From assembly GCF_000407505.1 (NCBI RefSeq), contig NZ_ASWE01000002.1, forward strand, positions 372,001 through 436,000: a stretch of 64,000 nucleotides of DNA. Reading direction: 5' to 3'. A program made the position numbers and the translations under genes. Under the pieces are notes generated by a model. It made no database searches. It was not told the DNA's origin and was given only the letters and a program-made list of their open reading frames with translations. This stretch comes from Enterococcus phoeniculicola ATCC BAA-412 (GTDB lineage Bacteria; Bacillota; Bacilli; Lactobacillales; Enterococcaceae). Below are positions 29,812 through 38,841 of this stretch, in pieces; position 1 is the first letter of the stretch; each line of letters starts with the position of its first letter.

Positions 29812-29884
29812 TCACAAAAAAACTTGTTTAAAAAGGCTTTCCAAAGAAGGGTTCTCCTTGGCTTACTCAATTTAAACAAGTTTA
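29812..29884 (-). terminator. nested-hairpin terminator of the histidine phosphatase gene
   Basis: Outer stem AACTTGTTTAAA / TTTAAACAAGTT encloses a second hairpin (CCAAGGAG / CTTCTTTGG type) and is followed by seven T on the minus strand. Confidence 0.82.
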
Positions 29885-29891
29885 GAACAAG

Positions 29892-30596
29892 CTAATTTAA
29901 AAGCGTTTTTGATAACTGTTTTCCATTTTCAATATAGCTGACATTATTTATTTCTTGAATGGAGAACTTTCCATTTTTATAGGTTAAGCGAGTGACGCTT
30001 CCATTTTGAAGACCTGCACGTATCGGCTGGCTAGAATCAATAAGATTGAGTAAAAAAGCAATTGTTAAGCCGTGAGAGACAACAAGAACATTTCCACCAC
30101 CATTTTTTTCTCTTCGATGAGCGATATCCTCGAATCCAGACCATACCCGGTCTCGTAGCACTTCATATGGCTCAGCCCAGTTTGCAGTGTCTGCTGCTAA
30201 AATAGCTTCAGCAATTTGTTGGAAGGTAACATCTGTTTCAATCATATCATCATAATTTTTAAAGTTAAGTACGCGAGGGACGACACCCCACATTTCTTTA
30301 TCGTATCCTCCTTCAAGTGACCCAAAGCACCATTCACGAATTCGGTTATCTACGGAATATGGGATTTTTCGCCCATGTGTATGTTCCCCAAGAATGATCC
30401 GACTTGTTTCAATCGCACGACCGCTATCGCTAGAAAATGCTTCAGTAAAAGGAACATCTCTAAGACCTAGCCCCAAATAATGAATTCCTTCTTGTCCTTC
30501 TTTTGTAAGAGGGGTGTCACACCATCCCTGAACACGTTCGATGGTGTTAAACATTGTTTTTCCATGTCTGACTACGTACAAATTTGTTTCTGTCAT
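29892..30596 (-). CDS. histidine phosphatase (phosphoglycerate mutase-like) family protein
   Basis: A 234-aa cytoplasmic protein of the branch-1 histidine phosphatase family. The phosphohistidine motif is VVRHGKTMFN (near residue 7) and the second catalytic histidine is in VVSHGLTIAFLL. It could be a broad phosphatase or a cofactor-dependent mutase; the sequence is not a close match to GpmA. The ATG at 30596 follows AAGGAGTGG by 4 bases. The MBL hydrolase gene lies 45 bases upstream on the same strand. Confidence 0.85.
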   Translation of the reverse strand: MTETNLYVVRHGKTMFNTIERVQGWCDTPLTKEGQEGIHYLGLGLRDVPFTEAFSSDSGRAIETSRIILGEHTHGRKIPYSVDNRIREWCFGSLEGGYDKEMWGVVPRVLNFKNYDDMIETDVTFQQIAEAILAADTANWAEPYEVLRDRVWSGFEDIAHRREKNGGGNVLVVSHGLTIAFLLNLIDSSQPIRAGLQNGSVTRLTYKNGKFSIQEINNVSYIENGKQLSKTLLN

Positions 30597-30641
30597 TTTT
30601 CCACTCCTTATCAATAATTGAATGATTCCATTTGGCTATTG

Positions 30642-31265
30642 TTAGTTAAAAAATGGATTTGTTGTTCGTTCTCGTTCAATGGTAGTTGCTTCCCCATGCC
30701 CAGGATAGACAGGAAGCTCACCAGCAAGAGAGAAGAGCTGCGTTTGAATACTATTTAATAGCTGTTCAAGATTTCCTGTATAAAGGTCGGTACGTCCAAT
30801 ACTGCCTCTAAACAAAGCATCACCGCAGACAACAAAGTCATCAAAAATGAAGCTGACACTTCCAATAGAGTGACCCGGTGTTGGTACAACAGAAAAACGC
30901 ATATCACCAAGTACATAATCTTTCATTTCAAATTCATATTCTGCGGGCTGAACGATAATATTATTGATGTCATCATGACGCCCCAATCCAGAGAGGTTAC
31001 GTATCGGATCTCCGAGCCAAGCTTGTTCTAGAGGGCTTACATAAACTGGAACATGGTAATAATGACGCAGTTCTTCTACAGCACCTATATGGTCATAATG
31101 CGTATGTGTCAATAAGATAGCTACTGGTGCTTGTCCAATACGGGTGATTTCTGAAATTAATTTTTTTGCATCCTCACCAGGATCAATAATTAGCAATGCT
31201 TCATTATTTGACACAAGATAGCAATTTTCCTGAATAGGTCCTGTTGCAATCCGTTCAATATTCAT
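30642..31265 (-). CDS. MBL-fold metallo-hydrolase (glyoxalase II-like)
   Basis: A 207-aa soluble metallo-beta-lactamase-fold hydrolase. The metal motif HTHYDH (near residue 60) and later ligands GHSIGS and YPGHGEAT are complete. It matches the short bacterial hydroxyacylglutathione-hydrolase-like family, often annotated so without proof; low-GC cocci may use other thiols. The start at 31265 has AAGGAGG 6 bases upstream; 18 upstream in-frame codons lack a site. Probably co-transcribed with the histidine phosphatase gene. Confidence 0.85.
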   Translation of the reverse strand: MNIERIATGPIQENCYLVSNNEALLIIDPGEDAKKLISEITRIGQAPVAILLTHTHYDHIGAVEELRHYYHVPVYVSPLEQAWLGDPIRNLSGLGRHDDINNIIVQPAEYEFEMKDYVLGDMRFSVVPTPGHSIGSVSFIFDDFVVCGDALFRGSIGRTDLYTGNLEQLLNSIQTQLFSLAGELPVYPGHGEATTIERERTTNPFFN

Positions 31266-31479
31266 AAAAATCCTCCTTAAAAATACAGTTCTCTCAGTTA
31301 CTCCTTTAGTATACATCAAGAAAAGGTAGCCGACAAAAAAAGCAGAGAACTTTCTGAATAATCAGATTCTATGAAAAGATAGAGTGAATTTTAAACAGAA
31401 GACTATCAGGTTTTCATGATTTTCTAAGAAAACTACGTTATAGTATCGTTATCCAAAGAAATCCTAATTCTTTATCCTT

Positions 31480-31508
31480 TTCCCTGTTTATCCGCAGGGA
31501 ATTTTTTT
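31480..31508 (+). terminator. orphan terminator-like hairpin
   Basis: TTCCCTG / CAGGGAA with an 8-base loop and seven T. It points rightward, but no plus-strand gene precedes it; the nearest upstream gene reads leftward. Confidence 0.7.
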
Positions 31509-31515
31509 ATGGTTA

Positions 31516-31559
31516 GAAGGAAGTATCTTTTTCTACAGAAAAAGATACTTCCTTCTTTT
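31516..31559 (+). terminator. perfect 19-bp hairpin upstream of the helicase gene
   Basis: GAAGGAAGTATCTTTTTCT is followed after two bases by its exact complement, then TTTTC. It lies about 75 bases before the helicase start, so could end read-through or act as an attenuator. Confidence 0.7.
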
Positions 31560-31632
31560 CAATAATAGAAAATTGTTCTATAATTATAATTTATTAAACA
31601 CGAACGCTTGTTTGTTGATAAGGGGGCTCTTG

Positions 31633-33990
31633 ATGAAGCAGACAAAAATTTCAGTCAGACAGCTCGTTGAATTTATTTTGAAAAAAGGGAGTATAGATAC
31701 TGGGAAAAACAGTACACATACTGCACTCGAAGGAGCAAGAATCCATCGAAAGCTACAAAAAGAGGTTGGAGATACTTATCAAAAAGAAGTCTTTTTAAAG
31801 ACTGAGGTTATATTTGACGATATCGTCTTAAAAATTGAAGGACGAGCAGATGGAATCTTTAAAAAAGAGAATCACTGGTACATTGATGAAATAAAGACAT
31901 CAGAGCCTAAATTTGAAGAGTTAGATGAAGACCAAGTAGATTTATTTTTCTTTCAAGCGATGGTTTATGGCTATATATATGTAAGTCAAAATGAACTGGA
32001 AGAAATTACGATTCAGTTAACCTACTATCAAACGATTGAAGAAGTCATTACACGGACGACTCGTCATTTTACGGCAAAAGACTTAGAAAATTTTTTTAAT
32101 CAGTTGGTCACTGAGTATAGGGAATGGGTGATTTTTCAAGAAAATTGGCGTACTGTGCGAAATGCTTCTTTAATGGCACTTAAATTTCCCTATGAGGAGT
32201 ATAGAAGAGGGCAGCGCGAGTTAGCAGTAGCAGCCTATAAAACAATTCGAACGAAACAAAAGTTGTTTGTTGAAGCGCCAACTGGAACAGGAAAGACAAT
32301 TTCGACGCTTTTTCCAACTTTAAAGGCGATAGGAGAACAAGAGGGAGAACGCGTTTTTTATTTAACAGCGAAAACGATTACAAGACAGGTAGCTGAAGAT
32401 GCGATGGTTGCACTAAGTGGCGTAGGAGCCGAGGCTAAGAGTGTTACATTAACAGCGAAAGATAAGATTTGTTTTTTGACTGAACGAAATTGCACGCCAG
32501 AACATTGTATATATGCAAACGGCTATTATAATCGGTTAAATGAAGGACTGTGGGATCTTTTAAACCACGAGAACCAAATGACAAGAGAAGTGATTGAAGA
32601 ATATGCAAAAAAGCATACACTTTGTCCCTTTGAACTGTCTTTGGATGTTAGTTTATGGTGTGATGTCATTATCGGAGACTACAATTATTTGTTTGATCCA
32701 ACGGTATATTTACGCCGCTTTTTTGAAGAAGATACAAATGAAGAAAATATTTTTCTTATTGATGAGGCACATAATTTGGTGAATCGGTCACGCGAAATGT
32801 ATTCTGCAGTAATCACAAAAAATAAGTGTATGGAGCTGATTCGAGAATTAGGGACAGAATACCAGACACTTCAGCGTGCATTGAAAAAAGTCTCTAAAGA
32901 GTTTTTAGCTATCGAGAAAATTTCTGAAGAAGACAACTGGGTGTATCATCATCAAAAACAACCTGCAGAAAGTTTGACCAATCAACTATACAAGTTAAGT
33001 GAAAAAATGAAAGAATGGCTGGCTGAATTTCCAGAGGCCTCTATGCAGCCCGCCGTTCTAGCTTATTATTTTGATGTTTTATCATTTCTTAAAATGAGCG
33101 AGTATTATGATGACCATTATGAGACGACAATTGAGAGAAAGCTAGGAGACTTAATTGTTCGTCAATGTTGTATCGATCCTTCAGACTTTTTAGAGTCTTC
33201 ATTAGATAAAGGGAAAGCAAGTTTGTTATTTTCAGCTAGCTTTTCACCACTTTCTTATTATCAAGAAGTACTGGGCGGAAAAGATAGTCTAGCGTATCGA
33301 TTACCTAGTCCATTTCCTATTGAAAATCAGCAAATTATTCTTGCAAATTATATTGAGACAACTTATCAAAAACGTCAGGATAGTGAATCTGCTGTTATTC
33401 AAGCGATTGGTGATTTAGTCCAAGCAAAAAAAGGAAATTATTTGATTTTTTTCCCCTCTTATCAATATTTAGATGATATTGCAGAGGGATTTAAACAAGT
33501 TTATCCAGAAATTCAGATGGTGATTCAAGATACTAAGATGAATGAAGAAGAACGAGAATTGTTTTTGAGTAAATTTGAAAAAGATCCTAAAAAAACTCTT
33601 GTTGGTTTCTGTGTTCTTGGAGGGATTTTTTCTGAAGGGATCGATTTAAAAGGGACTCGACTGATTGGAACAGCAATTGTAGGCGTAGGACTTCCTCAAA
33701 TGAATCATGAGCAAGAACTGATAAAAAACTATTATGACGAATCAGATAAAAATGGATTTGCCTTTGCGTATCAACTTCCTGGGATGAATAAAGTGCTTCA
33801 AGCAGCTGGACGTGTAATAAGGGATGCAACAGATCAGGGAATTGTTCTTTTATTAGATAGACGTTTTAAGACATCACGATATCAGGTACTATTCCCACCG
33901 CATTGGCGACAGTATGAAACTGCATTTACTCCTGCTCAGTTAAAGGAGAAAATAGAAAGCTTTTGGAAGAGAGTCGATAATCAAATATAA
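31633..33990 (+). CDS. XPD/DinG-like helicase with N-terminal Cas4/RecB-type nuclease domain
   Basis: A 785-aa fusion. Residues about 1-160 form a PD-(D/E)XK nuclease of the RecB/Cas4 type: GARIH (His38), GRADG (Asp73), DEIKT (Glu86, Lys88) and QAMVYGY. Residues about 190-785 are an XPD/Rad3-type SF2 helicase with Walker A EAPTGTGKT, four spaced cysteines as in Fe-S helicases (ICFLTERNCTPEHC, then LCPFE), DEAH (LIDEAHNLV) and the C-terminal AAGRVIRDATDQG. Such proteins are probably DNA repair enzymes. ATG 31633 is chosen over in-frame codons upstream that fall in the promoter area. Confidence 0.88.
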   Translation: MKQTKISVRQLVEFILKKGSIDTGKNSTHTALEGARIHRKLQKEVGDTYQKEVFLKTEVIFDDIVLKIEGRADGIFKKENHWYIDEIKTSEPKFEELDEDQVDLFFFQAMVYGYIYVSQNELEEITIQLTYYQTIEEVITRTTRHFTAKDLENFFNQLVTEYREWVIFQENWRTVRNASLMALKFPYEEYRRGQRELAVAAYKTIRTKQKLFVEAPTGTGKTISTLFPTLKAIGEQEGERVFYLTAKTITRQVAEDAMVALSGVGAEAKSVTLTAKDKICFLTERNCTPEHCIYANGYYNRLNEGLWDLLNHENQMTREVIEEYAKKHTLCPFELSLDVSLWCDVIIGDYNYLFDPTVYLRRFFEEDTNEENIFLIDEAHNLVNRSREMYSAVITKNKCMELIRELGTEYQTLQRALKKVSKEFLAIEKISEEDNWVYHHQKQPAESLTNQLYKLSEKMKEWLAEFPEASMQPAVLAYYFDVLSFLKMSEYYDDHYETTIERKLGDLIVRQCCIDPSDFLESSLDKGKASLLFSASFSPLSYYQEVLGGKDSLAYRLPSPFPIENQQIILANYIETTYQKRQDSESAVIQAIGDLVQAKKGNYLIFFPSYQYLDDIAEGFKQVYPEIQMVIQDTKMNEEERELFLSKFEKDPKKTLVGFCVLGGIFSEGIDLKGTRLIGTAIVGVGLPQMNHEQELIKNYYDESDKNGFAFAYQLPGMNKVLQAAGRVIRDATDQGIVLLLDRRFKTSRYQVLFPPHWRQYETAFTPAQLKEKIESFWKRVDNQI

Positions 33991-33993
33991 ATT

Positions 33994-34070
33994 AAAAAGT
34001 GAGGGCAGAAATCCGGTCGGTTTAAACTGGGAGATTTAGTTTAACCATGGATAATTGCTCTCACTTTTTT
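33994..34070 (+). terminator. nested-hairpin terminator after the helicase gene
   Basis: Outer stem AAAAAGTGAGgGCA / TGCtCTCACTTTTTT encloses an inner stem GGTTTAAAC / GTTTAACC; it ends in a T run. Confidence 0.85.
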
Positions 34071-34147
34071 AGATAAAACTTGCTGTATTTTTTCCTTGTG
34101 TGCATACATGAATCGATTGATAATATTTCAAAAAAAGCAGTACGTTT

Positions 34148-34639
34148 CTAGCGATAATTTGTAAACTGCAGTTCAATAGGTAAATCTAATTTTCTTAAAG
34201 TTTGAATGACTGCTTGTAAATCATCCCGATTTTTCCCAGTAACACGTATTTGATCGTCTTGAATTTGAGATTTAACTTTCAGCTTTGCATCCTTTATGGC
34301 ATTATTAATTTTTTTTGCATTTTCTTTATCTATTCCAGAAATTAAATCTGCCGTTTGACGAGCTTTTCCACCCAGTGATTTAATTGTTTCTGAAAAGTGG
34401 ATATTTTTAATAGGGACTCCACGTTTCATCAGCTTACTAAACAAAATATCTTTTATTTGCTCCAGCTTAAAATCATCATCCCCAACAACATTTATTTTGT
34501 TCTTATCTAAAGTAATTTCAACTGTTGAGCCTTTAAAATCAAACCGGTTGTTTAATTCTTTTAAAGCGATTTGAATTGCATTTTTCACCTCTTCAATGTT
34601 CACCTCGGATACGATATCAAAACTTGCATCTTTTGCCAT
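34148..34639 (-). CDS. YajQ family nucleotide-binding protein (UPF0234)
   Basis: A 163-aa soluble protein of the YajQ/UPF0234 family; some members bind cyclic di-GMP or RNA, but the role in cocci is unknown. It shows [12 protein letters not shown] at the start, NRFDFKGS (near residue 31) and the C-terminal [12 protein letters not shown]-type block. ATG 34639 lies 7 bases after AGGAGGA; the ATG two codons earlier would touch the site. Monocistronic. Confidence 0.9.
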   Translation of the reverse strand: MAKDASFDIVSEVNIEEVKNAIQIALKELNNRFDFKGSTVEITLDKNKINVVGDDDFKLEQIKDILFSKLMKRGVPIKNIHFSETIKSLGGKARQTADLISGIDKENAKKINNAIKDAKLKVKSQIQDDQIRVTGKNRDDLQAVIQTLRKLDLPIELQFTNYR

Positions 34640-34809
34640 AATCATTCCTCCTGTAATCCTTCAATTGTATTACATAAATCATACCATGAAAGCCTTTTTG
34701 CTACCAGTTGATTCTAGAAGGTAAAATTCTTCTCATTTAGGTCGGAACTATTTCAATTTATTGATGAATTTGTTATTCTAGCAATGGAATAATTTAAGGG
34801 GTGTGGTCA

Positions 34810-35742
34810 GTGAGTAAACTAATAGGAACCTATCAAAAAAATGAGATTGTTAAGAAGATTGGAGTTATTTTATTAACCGGACTTACTGCAGCAATAGGGT
34901 TAAATTACTTTTTAATTCCAGCTCATGTATTTTCAGCTGGAATGAATGGTGTAGCACAGATTATTGCTTCTCTTTTAAAGACCTATTTAAAGATTGAAAC
35001 AGATACAGGGATGTTTATTCTGTTGCTCAATATTCCTGTTTTTATTTTAGGTTACATAAAGCTTGGTAAGGCATCCACACTTTTAAGTTTTGTAAATGTG
35101 CTGTGCATTTCCATTATGACGATGATTGTTCCTATTGGTCATGTAACAGATAATATTTTGATGAATGCCATTGTAGGAGGCGTATTTGTCGGAGTCGGAG
35201 CAGGCCTTTCATTAAAATATGGATTTACTACGGGTGGAATGGACATTTTATCCTTAATTTTATCTCAGGTAACAGGAAAAACAGTCGGAAAATATATGTT
35301 TTTGCTAAATGGCTTAATTGTTATGCTTGCAGGTTTTTTATTTAACTGGGAAAGTGCTCTGTTTACTATTATTTCGATTTATTGTATGACTCAAGTTGTG
35401 GATATGATTCATACTAGTCACCAAAAAGTTACAGCAATGATCGTTACAGTTAAACCTGAATCTGTAGCAGAGGCGATTTCAAAAAAATTAGTTCGTGGAA
35501 TGACCCTCCTTCCTTCGATTGGTGGTTTTGCAAAAGTAGAAGGAAAAATGATTATGATGGTTGTCACACGCTATGAGCTGTATGATTTAGAACAAATTGT
35601 TCTTGAGATTGATGAGAATGCTTTCATTAATATTTTGCCTACGCAATCAGTAATTGGCCGATTTGCAAATGAAAATGAACAAAAGACCTATCGAAAGACA
35701 GGACAGCTTCCAGAGTTGAAATTTAATAAAAATAATAAGTAG
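34810..35742 (+). CDS. YitT family membrane protein (DUF2179)
   Basis: A 310-aa protein with five to six N-terminal membrane segments (about 15-190; GLNYFLIPAHVFSAGMNGVAQ is the family's first segment) and a C-terminal cytoplasmic DUF2179 domain (about 195-295). Function is unknown; family members are sometimes described as transporters. GTG 34810 is preferred, as AAGGGG lies 8 bases upstream; a GTG three codons earlier overlaps the site. A terminator follows at once. Confidence 0.85.
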   Translation: MSKLIGTYQKNEIVKKIGVILLTGLTAAIGLNYFLIPAHVFSAGMNGVAQIIASLLKTYLKIETDTGMFILLLNIPVFILGYIKLGKASTLLSFVNVLCISIMTMIVPIGHVTDNILMNAIVGGVFVGVGAGLSLKYGFTTGGMDILSLILSQVTGKTVGKYMFLLNGLIVMLAGFLFNWESALFTIISIYCMTQVVDMIHTSHQKVTAMIVTVKPESVAEAISKKLVRGMTLLPSIGGFAKVEGKMIMMVVTRYELYDLEQIVLEIDENAFINILPTQSVIGRFANENEQKTYRKTGQLPELKFNKNNK

Positions 35743-35747
35743 TAGAG

Positions 35748-35781
35748 TAAGGATTCTTCCATCGAGAAGAATCCTTATTTT
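35748..35781 (+). terminator. intrinsic terminator after the YitT-family gene
   Basis: TAAGGATTCTTC pairs with GAAGAATCCTTA (6-base loop), then TTTTG. Confidence 0.9.
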
Positions 35782-35961
35782 GAATAAGTTTCTAATGTAA
35801 AATAATGTTTTAAAAAATTTTTTTTGCAAAATAATATTCTTGTTTTTTTATTAATTGAATAACAAGTTTTTTGTCTAAGAAATAGCAATGTTATCTCATT
35901 TTTTGTTCTTGACTTATAGGGTTTTCATTCATTAAAATAAGGCATAGCAATAAATCCAAAT

Positions 35962-36064
35962 AAAAAAGGCACTTCATACAATGATTGGCGTCATCGTATG
36001 AAGCCTTGAATAATCAGCAGGAACTGATCAATCAAGTTTGCCCTAGCCAATGCGCACATTGACC
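35962..36064 (-). ncRNA. candidate small RNA, about 103 nt
   Basis: On the minus strand a -10-like TACAAT (36071-36076) with TAGATA 17 bases upstream is followed by three hairpins in series. They are CAATG tgcg CATTG (36048-36061), CTTGATTGATCAG / CTGATTATTCAAG (36005-36036), and a strong terminator GGCTTCATACGATG / CATTGTATGAAGTGCC (35968-36005) ending in six T. No ORF of note lies within. Structure and promoter are predicted by eye. It does not carry the conserved loops of SRP RNA and is too short for 6S, tmRNA or RNase P RNA. Identity unknown. Confidence 0.5.
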
Positions 36065-36109
36065 TTCTATATTGTACCTAACAAGAGGAAATTTATCTAC
36101 TCTTTTTTG

Positions 36110-36196
36110 TATAATTAATAACAGTAGGAGAGAAAAACGCTTAATTAGCTATGACAGAGGTATCGAACAGTGACAAAGCTGGTCGGTACTTTTTTT
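36110..36196 (+). ncRNA. candidate small RNA, about 75 nt, divergent from the previous one
   Basis: TATAAT at 36110-36115 (no good -35) precedes about 40 bases of unstructured sequence and a terminator: GGTATCGA / TCGGTAC with inner CAG / CTG pairs (36159-36189) and seven T. It starts about 55 bases from the leftward candidate, giving a back-to-back pair. Purely a structural prediction. Confidence 0.35.
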
Positions 36197-36896
36197 GCTT
36201 TGAAGCAAAAAAGTTTAGCATACTAGTTTATCAGAGTAAGGGTTCAATTTTAATGGATGAAATAGGATAGTCAGTCAAATAATTAGGAAAACTATTCAAA
36301 CCCGCCTGTGTTTGACTCTCCCTCACCCTATAATCCCTTAAAGACAGAACAGACTGAAGGATATTTCTTTTTATAAGAGCCCAATTAAATTCTTATAAAT
36401 CTATCTTTTATTCGTTATTGAACGAGACTTACGATTGTTAAAAGATTTACTAGTTAAGTAAGTCTAGCGAATGTTTGTGTATCAAGTGTAATCTAGTGAA
36501 ATAGCCTTGAACATTTACTTTTACTAGAAAAAATTCGTCCAAATTTTTTACAGTTAAAAAGTATGCGTGAAAAATAGCTAGCAGTGAAAGAATGGTAAGC
36601 TGACTGTCTGTAAATAAGCGTGTAAGTAAAAGACTCTTGTTTATTCTCCTTCCAAGTTGTTGAACAAGAATCTGGCTTGATGGATTTATTGCTATGTAAT
36701 GATAAAAAGTACCATTTACTTTAGATAGGAGATGATGAACGCTATTCAAAAATAGGAGTGATAAGCTTCTTCAGACCTATCTAAAGAAGAGTTGATTAAG
36801 GAGTATTGAGTAAACCAAAGTTTACTAGTATTTTCAGTAAGGATACGACTAAATAAAAATGAAATGTACGCAACGAATAAACAAGTTTAGCAAGCA
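36197..36896. other. intergenic, no gene recognised
   Basis: About 700 AT-rich bases with many stops in all frames. A minus-strand frame of 99 codons (36450-36749) has no ribosome site and no recognisable domain. A short A/T hairpin (GCTTTGAAGC) lies at 36197. Possibly a decayed gene, but nothing can be named. Confidence 0.5.
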
Positions 36897-36964
36897 AAAA
36901 GACAAGAAATATAGAAAATTGATCGAATTTGTCACTCGGTTTATTTATGTGTTTCTTGTCTTTT
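36897..36964 (-). terminator. terminator of the ROK-HAD pair
   Basis: AAAAGACAAGAAA and TTTCTTGTCTTTT form a 13-bp stem around a 42-base loop, with T5 on the minus strand; it overlaps the HAD stop codon. Confidence 0.7.
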
Positions 36965-37754
36965 AAATAATTTTGTAGTGTTTTAGACCAGTGAGTATTC
37001 CGCTATCTGTATGTGAAGTGGTTACGTAATCAGCTATTTTTTTTACTGAGTCAGAGGCATTTCCCATAGCAATCGAATGGGTGACAGATTGAAGCATACT
37101 AATATCATTCATTCCATCGCCAAAAGCAAAACTATTTTTTATAACATCTGGACTTAGCTGCTGATAAATATCATATATTCCTTGTTTCTTTGAACGACCG
37201 TGTAAAATGACTGCTAATGAATAAGGACTATCTCGATAAAACGTAAGTAAGCCTTTAAATTCTTTCATAAATAATTCATCATATTCAGGCGTTTCATTGA
37301 ATAGATAAAGCATAAAGATCTCCTCATCTAAAAAATAAGTTTCATCTATTTGAGGCAAGTCTGCATTATCTAGCTTGTAAAGTTTCTTTGTTGCAGAGTT
37401 AATAAAATTAATACGATAATCTTCCTTGCCATACATTGCAACAGGGGTTTGAAACTTATGTGCAAAGGAAAGAAGTTCTGTAATCAGCTCAGAAGGTATT
37501 GCATGATGACTAATACATTTTTTTTCGTAGACTACATATTGGCCATTTAAAGAAACATAACTAGAAATTGGACTCCTTCCTACGATGGTTTCAATCTCTT
37601 TAGGCGAACGACCGCTAGCGGCAACTAGTAAATAATTTAAATCGTCTAATAGCAGAAGTAATAAACGATTTTCCGTACTAATTTCAGAACGCTCATTTAA
37701 AAGCGTACCATCTAAGTCGAAAAAAATAATACCTTTTGTCTCTGAATTCTTCAA
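36963..37754 (-). CDS. Cof-type HAD-IIB phosphatase
   Basis: A 263-aa sugar-phosphate-type phosphatase of the Cof/HAD-IIB family. Motif I DLDGTLL (near residue 13), motif II SGRSP, and motif IV GDGMNDISML followed by AMGNA are intact. The substrate is unknown. It starts at TTG with GAAAGGAG 8 bases upstream and lies 13 bases after the ROK-type regulator stop, so the two form an operon. A second Cof-type enzyme lies 1 kb away; the two differ clearly in sequence. Confidence 0.9.
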   Translation of the reverse strand: MKNSETKGIIFFDLDGTLLNERSEISTENRLLLLLLDDLNYLLVAASGRSPKEIETIVGRSPISSYVSLNGQYVVYEKKCISHHAIPSELITELLSFAHKFQTPVAMYGKEDYRINFINSATKKLYKLDNADLPQIDETYFLDEEIFMLYLFNETPEYDELFMKEFKGLLTFYRDSPYSLAVILHGRSKKQGIYDIYQQLSPDVIKNSFAFGDGMNDISMLQSVTHSIAMGNASDSVKKIADYVTTSHTDSGILTGLKHYKII

Positions 37755-37767
37755 AATGATTCTCCTT

Positions 37768-38757
37768 TCATTCTAATGCATAAGGACTATTTTTATGAAT
37801 AAGCCAGCGAAGTCCAAGTGTAATACAAGTCTGAAACTCTGTAACAAAATAATAATTCGGTTGGTTCGGTTGTTTTTTTAAAAACGAGTCCTGTTGAATC
37901 AAATGTTGAACTGTTTTTGGCACGACTCCATCAGATGAAAGAATAAAGGAGTGGGGTGCTATGGCAACATTGTAAAAGGAGAGTAACGTAAGGAACCGGT
38001 TTGCTAAATCCTCGTCGGAAGAGGGAAGCGGATGCTCCAAAAATCCAGGGAAAAATTTTGCTTCACCTGCTAATGATAAATTCCCCTCGATTAATTCTTG
38101 ATTTGCTAAAATTGTAATCCCAGGCATACTTGTCTTTGGATGAAAAATGCCGACAATCGTTTCTTTGGCTAAAGAAAGTTTTTGCTGTAAAGCAAAGCCA
38201 ATCGTGATAAGGTGGGCGTCATTTTGAACATAAAATGGTATAGAAGTAATATTCTGAATTGATTCTATGATTGGCCAATAATCAAATTTTTCATACCAGC
38301 TTGATTGAACAATTCCATTATGGACTTTTCCGGGAAGAGATAAGCCAATTTTTTTCACAAATGGATAGGCATCTAACTGATTTTTGATAATGAATAAAAC
38401 TTCTTCGAGCGTAATGTTAAGCAAATCAAATTCTTCTTGTTTTTTTATAACTCCATTTAAGTTTACAAGCTCAGAATAAACACATAAGCCTTTCTTTTTT
38501 TCTTGAATGGATAATAAAAGTGAAAAAGAAGCATCATAATCAAGAACATATTCAATAGCAGGACGTCCAACTTTTTGCTGGATGAGTTCTCCTTCAATAA
38601 CTTCTTTTGCTTCAATCAGCTCTTTTAATAAAGAGTTAACGGTGACCATGCTAAAACCGGTTATTTCAACTAATTCTGATGCGAGTAGTTTCTCATGATT
38701 AAACAGTACTTTTCTGATAATATTTAGATTGCGTGTACGAATGGATCGCTTATCCAT
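37768..38757 (-). CDS. ROK-type transcriptional regulator
   Basis: A 329-aa protein with an N-terminal winged HTH (NHEKLLASELVEITGFSMVT, about 20-40) and a ROK/sugar-kinase-like body (about 80-320; LSLPGKVHNG, NDAHL). The C-terminal zinc and kinase motifs of true ROK kinases are degenerate, so it is probably a sugar-responsive repressor. It begins with ATG after AAGGAAGTGG. A distant paralogue lies at 40756-41760. The effector is unknown; a nearby phosphatase suggests a phosphosugar. Confidence 0.82.
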   Translation of the reverse strand: MDKRSIRTRNLNIIRKVLFNHEKLLASELVEITGFSMVTVNSLLKELIEAKEVIEGELIQQKVGRPAIEYVLDYDASFSLLLSIQEKKKGLCVYSELVNLNGVIKKQEEFDLLNITLEEVLFIIKNQLDAYPFVKKIGLSLPGKVHNGIVQSSWYEKFDYWPIIESIQNITSIPFYVQNDAHLITIGFALQQKLSLAKETIVGIFHPKTSMPGITILANQELIEGNLSLAGEAKFFPGFLEHPLPSSDEDLANRFLTLLSFYNVAIAPHSFILSSDGVVPKTVQHLIQQDSFLKKQPNQPNYYFVTEFQTCITLGLRWLIHKNSPYALE

Positions 38758-38841
38758 AGCCAGTCCACTTCCTTGTTTATTCTTTTTACAGTGAATTAAG
38801 AGAGAGTTAAAATTTCAACTTTTTCTACTAATTAATGAAAC

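Noticed and set aside
35962-36064. Leftward RNA considered as SRP, 6S or tmRNA
   Set aside because: The conserved SRP apical loop is absent, and the transcript is too short for 6S or tmRNA; left as unnamed.
36150-36196. Terminal hairpin resembling the end of a type II tracrRNA (TCGGTACTTTTTTT)
   Set aside because: Only the terminator looks alike; no anti-repeat, Cas9 or CRISPR array is in the window.
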